DNA from: Rhyacichthys aspro
Taxonomy: Eukaryota > Chordata > Actinopteri > Gobiiformes > Rhyacichthyidae
Assembly: GCA_036850595.1 (NCBI GenBank)
Contig: CM072170.1
Location: 15,497,306 to 15,561,305, forward strand
Reading direction: 5' to 3'
DNA: 64,000 bases
In this document: piece by piece, positions 1 through 11,534 of the stretch
How positions within the stretch are numbered: the stretch's first letter is position 1
Layout of the letters: the number at the start of each line of letters is the position of its first letter
Translations under genes and position numbers: made by a program
The notes under the pieces: generated by a model
Seen by the model: the letters and a program-made list of their open reading frames with translations, nothing else
Databases searched by the model: none
What the model was told of the DNA's origin: nothing

Positions 1-1726
1 TCAGATCAGTGTATTAAAGTATGAAAAATAGCAACTCACAGCACTGTATTTGTTTTATGACTTTTAAATTAGCATTATTTAGTACTATATGAGAATCTTG
101 CTGCTCCTTTGAATGTGCTGCAGCCTGTTGCATTACATTATGAATGAATAAATTCACGCCACGCTGTTCGAGGTAATGAGATACGGTAGACTACATATTA
201 GCATGAGAAGATGATCAGTGGAGCGCCTCTGATATGTGCCTCTCTCTTGGTTTTCTGCCCAGATACAGAGGGCCGAATGGCAACGTGGCACGATGCCTGC
301 ATAAATGGAAACACAAATGCCCTGAGTGGTTATTATGGTAAATCTTCATGTATCCATGTGACATATTAATACAATGTTAGGGGGCTAATTGCGCAAAGTG
401 ATGTATTTGTTGTTTAGAGTTAGCTAATAATGGAAATGGTGTAACTGACTCTGATTGTTTGTTGCTCGAGGCTAGAAAAGCTAAAGTGTAAAAGCTCTTG
501 GAAAACTTATGTGCATCTACCAGTGGATGGATAACTATGTGGTTGCCAGCTACTGCACACAAGCTATTGGACAACAAACATTACTGACAACTCAATAAGT
601 CAGTTTGGCAGCCTAAGTCATGTCACCTTTATGATATATTCTCAGCTAGTCAAAAAATGAATGGATGTCAATGTGGGGCAGTGAACAGTACAGTCTGGCT
701 CATATAAAGCCTTAACAATCTCTCCGATACTTGAGCAATGGATGAACCAGCCCAATGTCATTACAAATGTAGATACAAATACATACAAGGTAACGTAGAA
801 TATTGCTGGCATAAATTAGCATGCCTTTTAGTAGTGAATATTGTACTTGATGGTTGCCATTGACAGAGCATGATTGCACAAAAGCAAGCCGTATTTCTGT
901 CTTATGGCTTTCTTCATTGTATCCCTTGTCTCAAACAAACTCAGTAAAAATGGCAGCATGAGAAATAGGGAAGTCTGACAAAAAAATTTGCTTTGATGTC
1001 TTGGAGAGGGGAAGTTTATTTACGATCATTATGGGACCCAGAGTAAGCAAACGCTCAGTGTACTGTTTCAGTGTGACAGTATTGACCGGCCATAGTCTGC
1101 CTTTGTTGTATGGATTCGCAGGTCTAAAGATACTGAAAGTGATACATTAACTAAAAAGATAAATGTCTCATGAGCTAAGGCTCTGAGGGCTTCACTATTG
1201 CTTATTCACATGAGAATTTCTTTGATTTTCTATGCTTTGACATGGAAACTGTTGCAAATTGGTGCTTAATAAAAAAAATAAATAAAAAAAAAGTCTGTGT
1301 AAAACTTTTTCTTATTAACTAAAAGCTAAATTGAGCCTGAAGTTGTCTGTTCATGATTTGGCAATAATGAATAAAATGAATAAAACTAATGAAAACCTTT
1401 TTGTGCAGTACTATGTGAACTATCTTCAGAATGCTAATTATCTCTACTTTTATGAGTTCAACTGAGGCCAATGAGTTTTTAATTCTCCTCTCCTATTGAA
1501 CTTCTTAATTCTCCTCTCCTATTGAACTTCTTGGTCTATTCAAACTGCACTACTCTAAATCCCTTTTAAGCAATTCAGCCTTTAATAAGCTGGCTTTGTT
1601 AAACCCCATGAATTCTCAGCCTGTTGTGTTGTGTTTGTGTGTGGTGTGTACAAATGAACGCTGAACATGGTTGTGTAATCCATAACGAGTTGCTGGCAGC
1701 CTTGCGGTGAGTCAGTGGAGCCTCAC
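1..1726 (-). other. vsnl1: vsnl1 intron 2 (partial)
   Basis: This is the sequence downstream (on the minus strand) of the splice donor that ends the vsnl1 coding exon. The next expected exon, starting with the FFPYG motif of the family, is not seen here, so the intron runs off the left edge. The stretch is AT-rich, with a 26-base tandem duplication near 1.5 kb and no convincing open frame. Confidence 0.75.
1479..1530. repeat. 26-bp perfect tandem duplication
   Basis: Two identical 26-base units lie head to tail (1479-1504 and 1505-1530), each beginning TTAATTCTCC and ending TGAACTTC. Perfect identity suggests a recent replication-slippage duplication inside the vsnl1 intron. Confidence 0.9.
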
Positions 1727-1888
1727 CTTGACATAGAGCTGCTGGAACTCTTCCAAGTTGAGTCGGCCGCTGGGGCAGTCCTTCAGGAAACCCTTGTACC
1801 ACTGCTTCAGCTCGTGTTCGTTAAACTCTGTGTTCTTCACCAGGTCCTCCATAACTTCGGGGGTCAGCTTGCTATTCTGTTTCCCCAT
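1727..1888 (-). CDS. vsnl1: vsnl1 first coding exon (visinin-like protein 1, VILIP-1), partial gene
   Basis: On the minus strand the ATG at 1888-1886 opens 54 codons starting MGKQNSKLTPEV and ending LEEFQQLYVK, after which GTGAGG at 1726-1721 is a good splice donor (phase 0). The protein is a neuronal calcium sensor: an N-myristoylated, EF-hand calcium switch that moves to membranes and modulates signalling in neurons. Visible family marks are the MGxxxSK myristoylation signal (Gly2), the EHELKQWYKGF helix, and the degenerate first EF-hand carrying the Cys-Pro pair (DCPSG, residues 37-41) that stops this hand binding calcium. The match to VILIP-1 is nearly residue for residue; hippocalcin-like relatives differ at many positions (for example they have LRPEVLQDL). 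The remaining exons with EF-hands 2-4 lie left of the window. Teleosts often keep two copies (vsnl1a, vsnl1b); which one this is cannot be decided here. Confidence 0.96.
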
Positions 1889-1921
1889 TTTGCCTGAGAA
1901 AACACACACACACACACACAC
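1889..1921 (-). promoter_or_regulatory. vsnl1: vsnl1 exon 2 splice acceptor with (TG)10 tract
   Basis: On the coding (minus) strand a run of about ten TG dinucleotides (CA on the plus strand, about 1902-1921) is followed by TTTTCTCAG. The exon then starts with GCAAA directly before the ATG, so only 5 bases of 5'UTR lie in this exon (1889-1893). The microsatellite takes the place of a normal polypyrimidine tract. Its position so close to the acceptor means its length could affect inclusion of the start-codon exon. Confidence 0.85.
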
Positions 1922-2639
1922 AGAAAGTTCACGTTAAGCATCTTTACTTTTTGGTTTTTGTGATGCTGGGAGTCTGGAGGGTGTTCAGTGGAGTGATTCA
2001 TCAAGGCTGGGAAAAGAAGGAGAGATTTCTGGAGAACTGTGAAAAGTGCACACCAAAGCTCCATCTAAAAATACGCTAGAAACAAATGGGGTGTAATATG
2101 AGGCTTAGCGAAACTGTCACATGTTGGCGACTCATCCTGTGCTGTTTTCGTTTTGGGTAACAAGGTCATTTCGGCGACGTTTTTGGTCCTGGTTTGACCA
2201 GCTGCTTGTCCCAGTTTGGTTTGTTTGCTGCTGTTTTATTCTAAGGGAAAACTTTTAAACGCAGACTTTCATAACAGTCCTGAAAAAGGAACATATGTTA
2301 AACAATCATTAGGGATGGTCTACTGTAAATGTGAACCTTTTTCTTCAGGTACAAACCAGTTACCCCTGAGGAGACTTGCATTTCACTGTGATATGAGCAG
2401 AAAATGCTAAATCATATTTGACGCAAACTCCAAAAATGTATATGGGTTGCTGTTAACCAAAAGAAGTGAGTAAATCCTCATACTTTTTGTGTGAGAGGCT
2501 GCTACAGCTGTATATTGCTGCAGAAGTAAAAGCTCCCTATACCCCGACATATCAGTGCTGATAAACACTGAAACAGATTTATAAATGTTATACAGTTTTC
2601 ATAGCACACAGTAAAGAGCAGATATGTCCCCAACAATAG

Positions 2640-2705
2640 TTAGGCATTGCTGTTCTACTCGCTCTGTGTAGCCAGCAGCCAATAGCTTTCTGGGACTTGT
2701 CTGCT
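2640..2705 (+). repeat. dispersed repeat fragment (unnamed), copy 1
   Basis: The segment around GTGTAGCCAGCAGCCAATAG, with the preceding TGTTCTACT-GCT, recurs in reverse complement at about 61140-61190. The similarity spans roughly 37 bases with two substitutions. It is probably a fragment of an interspersed element; I cannot name the family. Confidence 0.6.
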
Positions 2706-4699
2706 TTGTCATTGTTTCTCAGGAGGACACCATCTTCACAGTTTGCACTACGATGAGTGGGTGCCGCAACAAAACCAACACACCTCTTTGGCCGTGTTCA
2801 ACAGTTTGAAAAGTAAGAAAGCCATTCTTGTGTAAACAAATGGCCAAAGTACTAAAAATACAAAAAGCAAAAATACATTGTCATGTAAATAAACTCATAG
2901 TGTTTTTTTTATCTGCTACATTTGCTATAATGACACAACAGTGTGCGATAGTGGATAGAGTGACTCGCATTTCCTGGTTAGTTCCTAGAGTGTATGAACG
3001 GTCTGGTCTCAGTGTTGTAAGTCCTGTTCCACCTTTATTAGCTATGGTTTTATGTCCTTTGATAAACATTAGCAGGGCAATTCTATTGTTAATTATATTT
3101 TTATGCTATGCTATGTTAATCCACCTGTGTTTACCACACACTTGCAGACTTTCCTTAGAAATTCTCTCAGGAGAAAAATTTGGGACGCTTTGTGAGAAAA
3201 CGTCTGTCAATTTCCGTTTTATTCCAAGCCTATTAAACTTTAAATTCCAAGAAATGCACTAGTTTTCTTCCTTTTGGGGACCCATGACTTTTTCATGTCA
3301 CAAGCTCTGATTGTGTTTAATCCAATGTAAACAATGGATGCAGACAATGACAAAAAGTAAGAAGTAGTACGCTATTTTGGACGTTTTTAGTCTATCAACA
3401 AAGAAAACGTCTTTACACAGTACTGGCATGAACCCATATCACTAACATGCCTATAAAATAATCCAGTCGTTGTAACTGAAAAAGGTTAATATGTTCAGCG
3501 TGATGGCCTTCAGTGACTTTTTCAAAACTATCAAGCCTCTTTTGGTGCTTAATGTCTCTCCACTGCAGCTGTTTGCGCCCAGCTGTATCCATGTCTTGCT
3601 CATCTATCCACTCGGTGCTGATGCCACCACTTTAGGCCCTTGATTAGCTCATTAAAAACCCCTAATTACTCTAATTTGGAGACGACAGTTAAGACTTTTG
3701 GAACATTTGTAGTGCTACTCGTCTCTAAGATGTTTTTTATGAGAGCTCTTTAACGTGAAAAGAGCACTGGAGAGAGAGGAGGCGGGAGGGTGTCTGTCCT
3801 GTGCTCCCAGCGGGTGAGGAAGCATCCAAGAGGTGTTACAGTCATGCACTCGGGCCTGTCACGCCGCATTGGTTTCTCACTAAAATCTGTTCAGTAATGT
3901 GTCTTTATATAAGAAGGGATATCATGAACTTGGAGATTGCTTTTGGGCATTGCAGAGCTTTTGGTGACTTTGGTAAAACTGTAATGGAGCAACAAAAGTA
4001 CTTACTACATAGAATGGAAGTGCAATACATTCAACACAACTGGTTTGGCTGCTGCACCACTTTTTATGCCTTTAATATACTCAATAGTAATGTACTTAGG
4101 TGCATATTTGGCAGTCAGGCTCTGTTCTGGGACATCCCTGCTGCTACAAGTTGCAATTGGGAAAAACCTTACAAAGAGGTAGCACCTATAAGTCCCCCAC
4201 AGAGAGCAACAGAGAAATAAATTAGTGAGCAGAACATAGCATCGATTAAACTCCATATATCCCACTGTAGGAGGTCTGTGTGTGCCAGTGTATAGCTGGG
4301 TGGGTTTATTGATCTAAGCCTTACACTAACAGACCGCGCCCGTCTTTTATCATACAGAGCCCTATCCACAGGGTTCAGCTAATTTTAGAAGGCTGTCAAT
4401 GAAGGAATAGGGAAGCTTATTTAAAGTGAGTGGCCGACTGCGGTTGATCTAATTTAGCTGTTTGCATTGTTGATGGAGAACAAGGACAGTGCAGACAAGA
4501 GACTGGCATGTCAGAGGGGTTACTCTTTTAGAAAAATGAATGTTCTCAAAGGCCCAGTCATGCTTAGACACACCCACGCAATTTTGGGTAATATAGATGA
4601 TGGATCCTTTAAAAAAGCAAAAAGATTCATACATAAGAAATTATGTGGATTGTGATACTTTGCGATCTGACAGTGGCACTTACTCATGTGATGTATGAA

Positions 4700-4930
4700 G
4701 TGCAGCGGATGTTGTGGCTCCCTTCGGACAGGCCTACGCCAACGAGCAGCTGAGCCTCTGCGCCATCCTGCCCAAGCTGCGGCTCATTGAAACTCTCACT
4801 TTTAGCACATCAATGACAGATTAATTTGAGATAAACAGCACTTCGGACTTGTAATTATGAATAACTGACGTCATCTAGCCCTAATTAGTTTGAAAACAAG
4901 GCTCTATTCTGTTGCATTGAAACAGGTTCT
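4700..4930. promoter_or_regulatory. GC-rich island plus homeobox and CRE sites in vsnl1 intron 1 (candidate enhancer)
   Basis: A sharply GC-richer block (about 4712-4790) interrupts AT-rich intron and is followed by homeobox-type cores (GATTAATTTG, GTAATTATG, CCTAATTAG) and a perfect palindromic cAMP-response element, TGACGTCA, at 4866-4873. The GC block is open on the plus strand (AAD VVAPFGQAYANEQ-like translation) but has no start codon or flanking splice sites that make it a gene. The layout resembles a conserved noncoding enhancer. An old exon or processed-gene fragment is an alternative. Confidence 0.35.
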
Positions 4931-6597
4931 ATTTTTAAGAAGCCATTTTTCATTTGAGGACATTTGATTTCAGGACAATATTTGTTCGTTAACAGTAAAA
5001 TAACAGACACAGGTTTATCATTCTTCTGATCGCTACTTTAGGTTAAACTCCAATTTACATTAAACTATGGCAATCTCAATGGGTCAAACCCAAAGTAAAA
5101 TTCCCAAAATCATTCATCTAAAGCCATTTGAACTGAATTAAACAAAATGTCCACCAAAGTAATGACATAAATAGCTCTAATACTATAAAAAAATGTCTGC
5201 ACCAAGATCATCAGCTGAGCACGTCAGTCAACTGTCATTTGTCACTTAAAACATTCTTTGCTTTGACTAAATATGTTTACAGGCAGCAAACAGTAATACA
5301 CACCAGAATTATACTATTGTGAACTACATATAAATGAATGTGTGAACAGAATAAATTGAGCCAAGGTAGCCCCACCACCAACATGACACCAGTGTTTGCT
5401 GGATACACAGAATTTTCAGCTTTTAAGCACCATTTCTTTCAGATAATTGAGCATCCTGTGGGGCATCTCCTTGCTTTTTGCCACAGATGGCACTAGCTCC
5501 ATGCAGCAGACATAGAACCTGGCATGCCTCTTTCTAACTTTGGATTATACTAAATGAAGAGAATATAGTCTGTGTAGTAAAGACGGAGCAGTCATAGTGC
5601 TGCTAACTACAGTAACCTTTTACACTCGCTGAATTTGTAAACTGTCAGTGAAGCAGTGCAGTCAGTAAGGGACACACATCTGAGTGTGTTCAGAACGAGG
5701 GCTGTGGTGCATTCACTCAGAGTAGAAACATCTGTAATATCTCTAAATGTATAAATGCTAAATGTAACACGTGCAACTGTTTGACCAATATGATTTTAGT
5801 CCACTGTCAGCTCACTGACTAGTTAGTCAACTATGAGCCATAAAACAACATCAACCTCAGAGGGTCAAAGAAAAACATAAAATTCCCGAAGAATTTATGA
5901 ATGAGACATTTTGAAAGATAAACATGAATGGCTAAAATACTATTCAAATTTTTACAAGCAATATCTATTATTTCCAGAATATTTAGACATTTTAATTCGA
6001 CATTTACCTCTCATTCATATGAAACTGAGAAAGTGTGAAAAAAATTGTAGTTTGTAAATTGACTCTATACGCTCAACTCACTCTTTGTATCCGGTTCTAT
6101 TCAGCGACGCTATTCTTAAACACTGCACAGTTTATAAACTATTGCTATATTCAGCTTTTCAATGGATCTGAATAACAAGCCATTTAGCAGCAGCCCTCAA
6201 CATAACAGACTCTTATACTTCACCAGATGGTTTAGCAATTGTTATGGACATCTTGTTGTAATAGGACATCTGAAAGCTCTTCTCCCTCTGATCGTTTAGT
6301 GACCTGCATTATGCGCCGCTGCATATGAATAGCTCCTCTGCAGTGAAGAGTGAGGAGGCAGTTTAGTCTGACAGCGACTTGCTAACACGTTTGTGTATCA
6401 GTAATAGCTATCAGACAGGACAGGACAAGACAGGGAGGCCAGCTGCGGTGTGAGATGTATGTGTCCCGGGAGATACATGAGCACAAGACTTGTGTCAGAT
6501 TTGTCATTATGTCACAGTAGAGCACTGGGGTCACACCGGAAATGGGTAAAGGGCCAGACTGATAATGAATCTGAATATATCAAAAGCAGAATAAATT

Positions 6598-6624
6598 GAT
6601 AAGGATGATAAGGATGATAAGGAT
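6598..6624 (+). promoter_or_regulatory. three tandem GATAAGGAT units
   Basis: GATAAG occurs at 6598-6603, 6607-6612 and 6616-6621 with an exact 9-base period. GATAAG is the preferred site of GATA factors. The motif array is plain in the sequence; function is only inferred, and it may simply be a short tandem repeat. Confidence 0.4.
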
Positions 6625-9318
6625 CCATGTGAATTAATGCAATGTCGTTTTTATTTTGATTAAGAAATATTAATAATAATATAATATAATAGTAGTATTA
6701 GTACAGCAAGCAGTAATAGCATTATTCCTATATAATAGAAACCATTTACAGTTTTTTAACCACAGTGTACAGTGTGAAGGCTAATGATGCTGCTAGCGCC
6801 CATAGCTGCTCTAATATTGTCTGTGACTCTGCAGACGACCGACATTAATAATCACAAGAGAAGGTCGCCATTTATCTTTAAGTAAATACCTGGTTGCTGA
6901 TTGGATTTATCATCTGTGTGTAACCGCATTTTTGTCCAGACAGACCAATTCTGTTTACGTAATGGTAAAATGGTCGCTACATTGCCTAACCTAAAATATG
7001 GCCATACCTGTCAGAGCTGATACACCATTAGTTGAAACACCAGCGTTTCAAGGGGAGTTGCTTGCTTTGAGCAAGTTTTTTAAATTCACAAATCTCATGA
7101 GAATCCAGTTTCAGTGCAAGGTAACTAGTTTAGCAAAGTGGCTTTAAATTGACATTGACATGTTTGTGTGACTTGTTGCCATTAGCCATGCACTTTGATG
7201 TAAGTAACTATTTCAAAGACTTTGTGTGGCATGTTAATTATTCTAGACTATGGAAACATAGGGTTAAAACTAAAAGGCATCCATCCTATACAGCTTTATT
7301 TCAACTATGAGTGATCATTAGGTGATGCTACTGATGCTATTTTTCTTTTTAGTTGTAACTGAGCATAAAAATAAAGAACATTTTTTTAAGAAACAAAAAG
7401 ATTTGAATAGCTTTTTTTAGGTTAGATAGCAACAGAAAAATATAGATTAAAATTGTAAATCTAGATTTTATTATTAGCCATATCACCCAGCGCTAGTGAA
7501 TATAGCTAATATAACAATCAATGTATAAAACACTGAAATATACATTATTGATTTATTTTACTAATAATACAATACTAATAATCCACTTTCTTTGTTACTT
7601 TACCTACTGCCTAGATAAAACACCGCAATGTTTCTGAGCTAGTTCATGGGCTTTTAGTTTTCCATGTACATAAACCGTTGAGGTATATGGGTGTTCGCTT
7701 CAATAACCAATGCTTATTCATGCTTTTATCCAATATGTATGTGAAACAGTGCATGCACGTCCAGTTATGTAATGTCTTTTCCTCGATGTCATAAATGTTT
7801 CAGACGGTTACATTTGTGTAAATGTATGCACTGCATCACACATTCCCAGGGCTATAGAATTTGTTAACTGCAGTAGCATACATTTAGCAGGCGATCCTGG
7901 CGATACAGGATATGGCGATCCATGTGCGCAAACTCTGCAATGAACTTATGAACCTGCTTATAATTCACATATGTCAGGCTCACGTAAGCTTACATCATAA
8001 AGCAAATGTTACTCATCCATCTGTCCTGCTTCATTCATGCAGAGCTCAACATGGGTCTGCTCTATGTCAGCATGTTGTCACTGGACAGCTTTACGTCACT
8101 AGGATGCTGTATTTCTTTTAGAACACAGTCAGATGTATTGTTGAGGCTTAAAAGTAGCAAACAATAAGACTAAATACATAAACTAACCAACCAGTCCACA
8201 TCTATACTGTAAAGATCTCTATTCCTTGATTTGGTCACTAAAAAAAACACAAATAAAATAAAAAAAATAAAAAGCAATAGGATGCTATAAAGGTGACGAG
8301 ACAGATGCACCAACACTTACTGAACCCACCCCGCTCACAGTCAGCTCTTAATTTTAACGCCTGCTAAGGTTCTGCATCACTTGCTCACATCTAGCAAAAA
8401 AACAAAATTAAAAACACAGACAGCTGGTGCATAATCGGCAAATGTCAGTGTGATATTTCAGCTGGAAAAACAAGAGTCTTGGACAGGGATAAAAACAAAA
8501 AAAACAGTGTGTCAGTCTGCTCTAGTGCAATGCAGAGCAGATAGCACCATGCTGACTTCAGACCTGAGTCATAGCCCTTTGTCTTGTGGGAGTCCACTTG
8601 GGTCTCGCCGGAGCTCAAGGGAGAAAAAAAAAAATAGCTGTGGTTACACACGAGCAGACAGGTGCAGATGTACACATAAGGTAGTTTAGTTTAGTACACA
8701 GAGGCAGGAACCGCTTCCCGAGAGTGGCGTTAAGCTATTACATAACACTGTGTCCCCTTTACCATTAATTGCCAACAGGGGATGACCTTGAGATGGAGGC
8801 AGAGCAGTGGACCCTAGCAGCCTAATCACACAGGGCAATGCTGGAGAATTTGGTAGCTTTCATTTTCTGTAAAAAATGAATAAAATAAAAGAAACTGAGC
8901 TGTATAAAAAAAGGTGGTGGCTCATATGTGGTCTGCAATGTGACACACACACCCCTTTGCAACATCAGCACCAAAGTACATTGAAATACATCATACCTCA
9001 TCTGTGGCATGAAGTGATCTCCATTTTTTACCATTTAGAGTCACTTTTGAATAAAAACGCCTCATATGTGGCATTAAATACTTATCAACAATCACTTTTA
9101 GTTGAAGTGTGCAATAAAAGTACTCTCTACGCTACAAAATACACGTCCTTTCGAAACAGTAATAATACAACTCCAAATTATTTAATCTTACGAAACCATT
9201 CAGGTGACGCGCAAAGTTGCATCATGTAGGTATACCTTAAAACTCAAAGGGTTATTGTGCAAAATTTCTACTTTCCCATTGACGTGTGTGTTAGCTAAAT
9301 AGGAGAAAATTGTCGTAC

Positions 9319-9570
9319 CTTGTAAGAGTGCGGCGACAACGGGAGAAGTCCGGTCTGATGTGGAGTGGGTTCAAAACCTGCGAGCACACACGAAAAGAAA
9401 TACTAGACGTTCAAACGGCGTGCAGTCAGCTCGTCAAAAAAATGTCGTTTAGCTTAAGGTGAGTATTTGCAAAAAAAAAAGGTGGGAAAGTCAGCCTCGA
9501 CACGAAGTAAGCAGGTCCGCTGTGTAGATGCTCGTAAAGCCCAGTGCTAGTGATGTACGGGGATCAGAGG
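9319..9570 (-). other. vsnl1: candidate noncoding first exon of vsnl1
   Basis: On the minus strand TTACAAG is followed by GTACG at 9318-9314, a usable donor, inside the CpG-rich block and some 60 bases downstream of an inverted CCAAT box. The known vsnl1 gene has a noncoding first exon, and the coding exon here has only five bases of leader, so an upstream exon is required. The right limit is a guess. A different exon in the same block cannot be excluded. Confidence 0.4.
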
Positions 9571-9800
9571 AGGAGACTGAGACTGACTGAGAGCAACGCA
9601 GCGGCTCTGTCTCTCTCTCTCTCGGGTTATTATTGGCTGATGCTGACAAGAAAAAGCACAAACAAAAGCAAACAGAGCATTCATACGGATATCATTTTTT
9701 ACACTATCTTATATATTTACCTAGTCCAAATTTAGAGCACAACCCAGCATTCAGTTTACAGGAAATCACTGACGCTCTGTTCAGCTAGTTTCGCGCCAAA

Positions 9801-9862
9801 CGAAGCGGAAAATAGAAACTAGGTGGCGCTAACTGCTTTGGTTAGCTAACAACAATAAAAAG
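9801..9862 (+). other. rad51ap2: candidate 5'UTR exon of rad51ap2
   Basis: Just after the E2F-like site, AATAAAAAG is followed by GTGAGT (9863-9868), a near-perfect donor. The coding exon at 11535 has a good acceptor (TTTGTTTTAG, ending at 11519), so an untranslated exon upstream is expected. This segment contains no ATG, as suits a leader. A second GTGAGT donor at 9460, preceded by an ATG, is a weaker choice because splicing it would create an overlapping upstream frame. Confidence 0.4.
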
Positions 9863-11519
9863 GTGAGTAAAATGACAAGTTAGCCATAAATAAAAGCCTT
9901 TAACCCACGTTACTACAATGTTAGTTCACAACTAAATAATATACAGTCATGTTTATGTGTTTTCATGTTTAATAATGAACAAAGCTAACCAAGCAATTGG
10001 ACAGAAAGGTCACTAAATTGCTAACATACAATTCTTTAAAAAGGAATCACGTTGAGTGCTTTTTGTTGTTAAAACAACACATTTAAGGTATATAGTAACA
10101 TAAAAGGGGAAAAAAGTTAATTGGTACTAGCAATTAATAATACTGTTATAAAAAATCCACTCTTTACCAAACAAAATGATGCTAAGCTTGTTTTGCTAAT
10201 TTTTATGGGTTTCCTTGTTCAACACTGTTCAAAGTTAGCTTAAAAGCTAGCCAAGCTATTTTATAAAAAGGTGGACCACCAATCTTTAAATGGAGGAGTC
10301 AAGTTGCCACAAACCAACGCACAAGACAACAGATGATAAATAGTATTCCATAAAATTAACTAAAATCATACATCTGGATATTAATCAGGCCTTAGGTGGC
10401 AAAAGATAGTAGCTAGTATAAAATACTTCAGCTACCAGCAAAAAAATACGTAATACTCATTATGAACACACAATTTTTAAAATTAATGTTCCTCATAACT
10501 TCCTGATATAAAAATCAGGTACTGTTTATTTAACATTTATGTGATCTTTAAAAATGTAAACGAATGTCTGAACGTTGAAAAAAGGAGAAACCTCAATTAT
10601 TTTTTTGTTGTTGCATTTTCCAATTTAAGCCATAAGAATCATTATCATGGCAGCAAAGTTTATTTTATTTGCGTATTGCACATCGACTCTTTGACTAAAT
10701 ACATTTTACAATATAGGATTACTATTAGTTGTCAGCTACATAACAGAGAGCTTGACTTGTAAAAGAAAAAAGCTATTGAATTTTGTTTACTATCATTTAG
10801 ATTAAAAATAAATAAATATTAAATTTGACTTGTAATTGTAAGTTGTGTTAAATGCTTATAAATTATTTCAACTAATAAATGAGTCAGTCTGTGACCAGTA
10901 ATGTTAATATTCAGACTTTGCAAATCGAGATCACATGAACACACCAAAGTCGGACAAACAACCTCCATCTTGGAAACTCCCTCCCTGAGGAGTATTAATT
11001 GATGTTGTATGAAAGATTAATATTAACTTAACCAAAATAATAGTAATGATAGCACAGTGGCCTACTCAGCAACAAATAATTGAATCACTAACCCAATTCA
11101 GCTGCATTCTGGCGTTCTAACAATCCATTTATCTAATTTGGGTTCATTTGCATATCTCTGAAAACCATAAAGCGGGTGCATTGTGCGGCAGGAACAAAGC
11201 TTTAATTGTCCAAACAGATGCATTGTCGACTCATTAATGCTGGTCAGTAAATGCAGGTATCTGATCTGTGCTTGAGCTGTGGTGCCATCTCTGTACTCTG
11301 AGCAGTGAATGTGCACCATGCTGTGAAACAATCTGCTCTGACAATCCATCCACTGATAGAATAATGTGTTGTTGTATGTGTCCTATTTTTTTAGGTTTCC
11401 TGTGGGACTTTCACAGTCATAGCTACAGATTTTGGTTCGAAGTGAGTTACTGAATTGTTACAAAATGAATCGGGTTCTTCTTTTATGATTCACTAATATG
11501 TTCAACTGATTTGTTTTAG
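9863..11519 (+). other. rad51ap2: rad51ap2 intron 1 (inferred), AT-rich
   Basis: The intron would lie between the candidate leader exon and the acceptor TTTGTTTTAG. It is AT-rich, with no coding open frame or repeat that I recognise. Confidence 0.4.
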
Positions 11520-11534
11520 GAGCAGTAGAAAAAC

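Larger units (their letters stand above)
1894..9318 (-). other. vsnl1: vsnl1 intron 1 (inferred)
   Basis: This 7.4-kb stretch lies between the vsnl1 coding exon and the candidate noncoding first exon near 9.3 kb. It is mostly AT-rich and contains no open frame I can assign. It holds a piece of a dispersed repeat near 2.65 kb, a GC-rich island with homeobox-like and CRE sites near 4.7-4.9 kb, and a triple GATA motif at 6.6 kb. Calling it an intron depends on the first-exon prediction. Confidence 0.6.
9310..9862. promoter_or_regulatory. CpG-rich divergent promoter of vsnl1 and rad51ap2
   Basis: CpG dinucleotides are dense here and rare on either side. Landmarks are an inverted CCAAT box (ATTGG at 9632-9636, reading CCAAT on the vsnl1 strand), a CT-rich run at about 9609-9623, and TTTCGCGCCAAA at 9789-9800, which matches an E2F site. 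E2F control would suit a recombination gene on the plus side, and the CCAAT box would serve vsnl1 on the minus side. Start sites cannot be placed exactly from sequence. Confidence 0.55.

Noticed and set aside
2828..3262. 144-codon plus-strand frame in vsnl1 intron 1
   Set aside because: It is hydrophobic because of T-rich DNA, with no homology recognised and no promoter or splice context.
3801..4220. 139-codon plus-strand frame in vsnl1 intron 1
   Set aside because: It has no domain and no splice sites, and its composition is like that of surrounding intron.
8876..9229. 117-codon plus-strand frame just upstream of the promoter block
   Set aside because: It starts in A-rich low-complexity sequence and shows no domain or codon pattern of a real gene.
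9418..9459. Coding first exon MSFSLR ending at the GTGAGT donor at 9460
   Set aside because: Spliced to the rad51ap2 acceptor it would give an out-of-frame upstream reading frame. The donor at 9863 without an ATG is the simpler leader.
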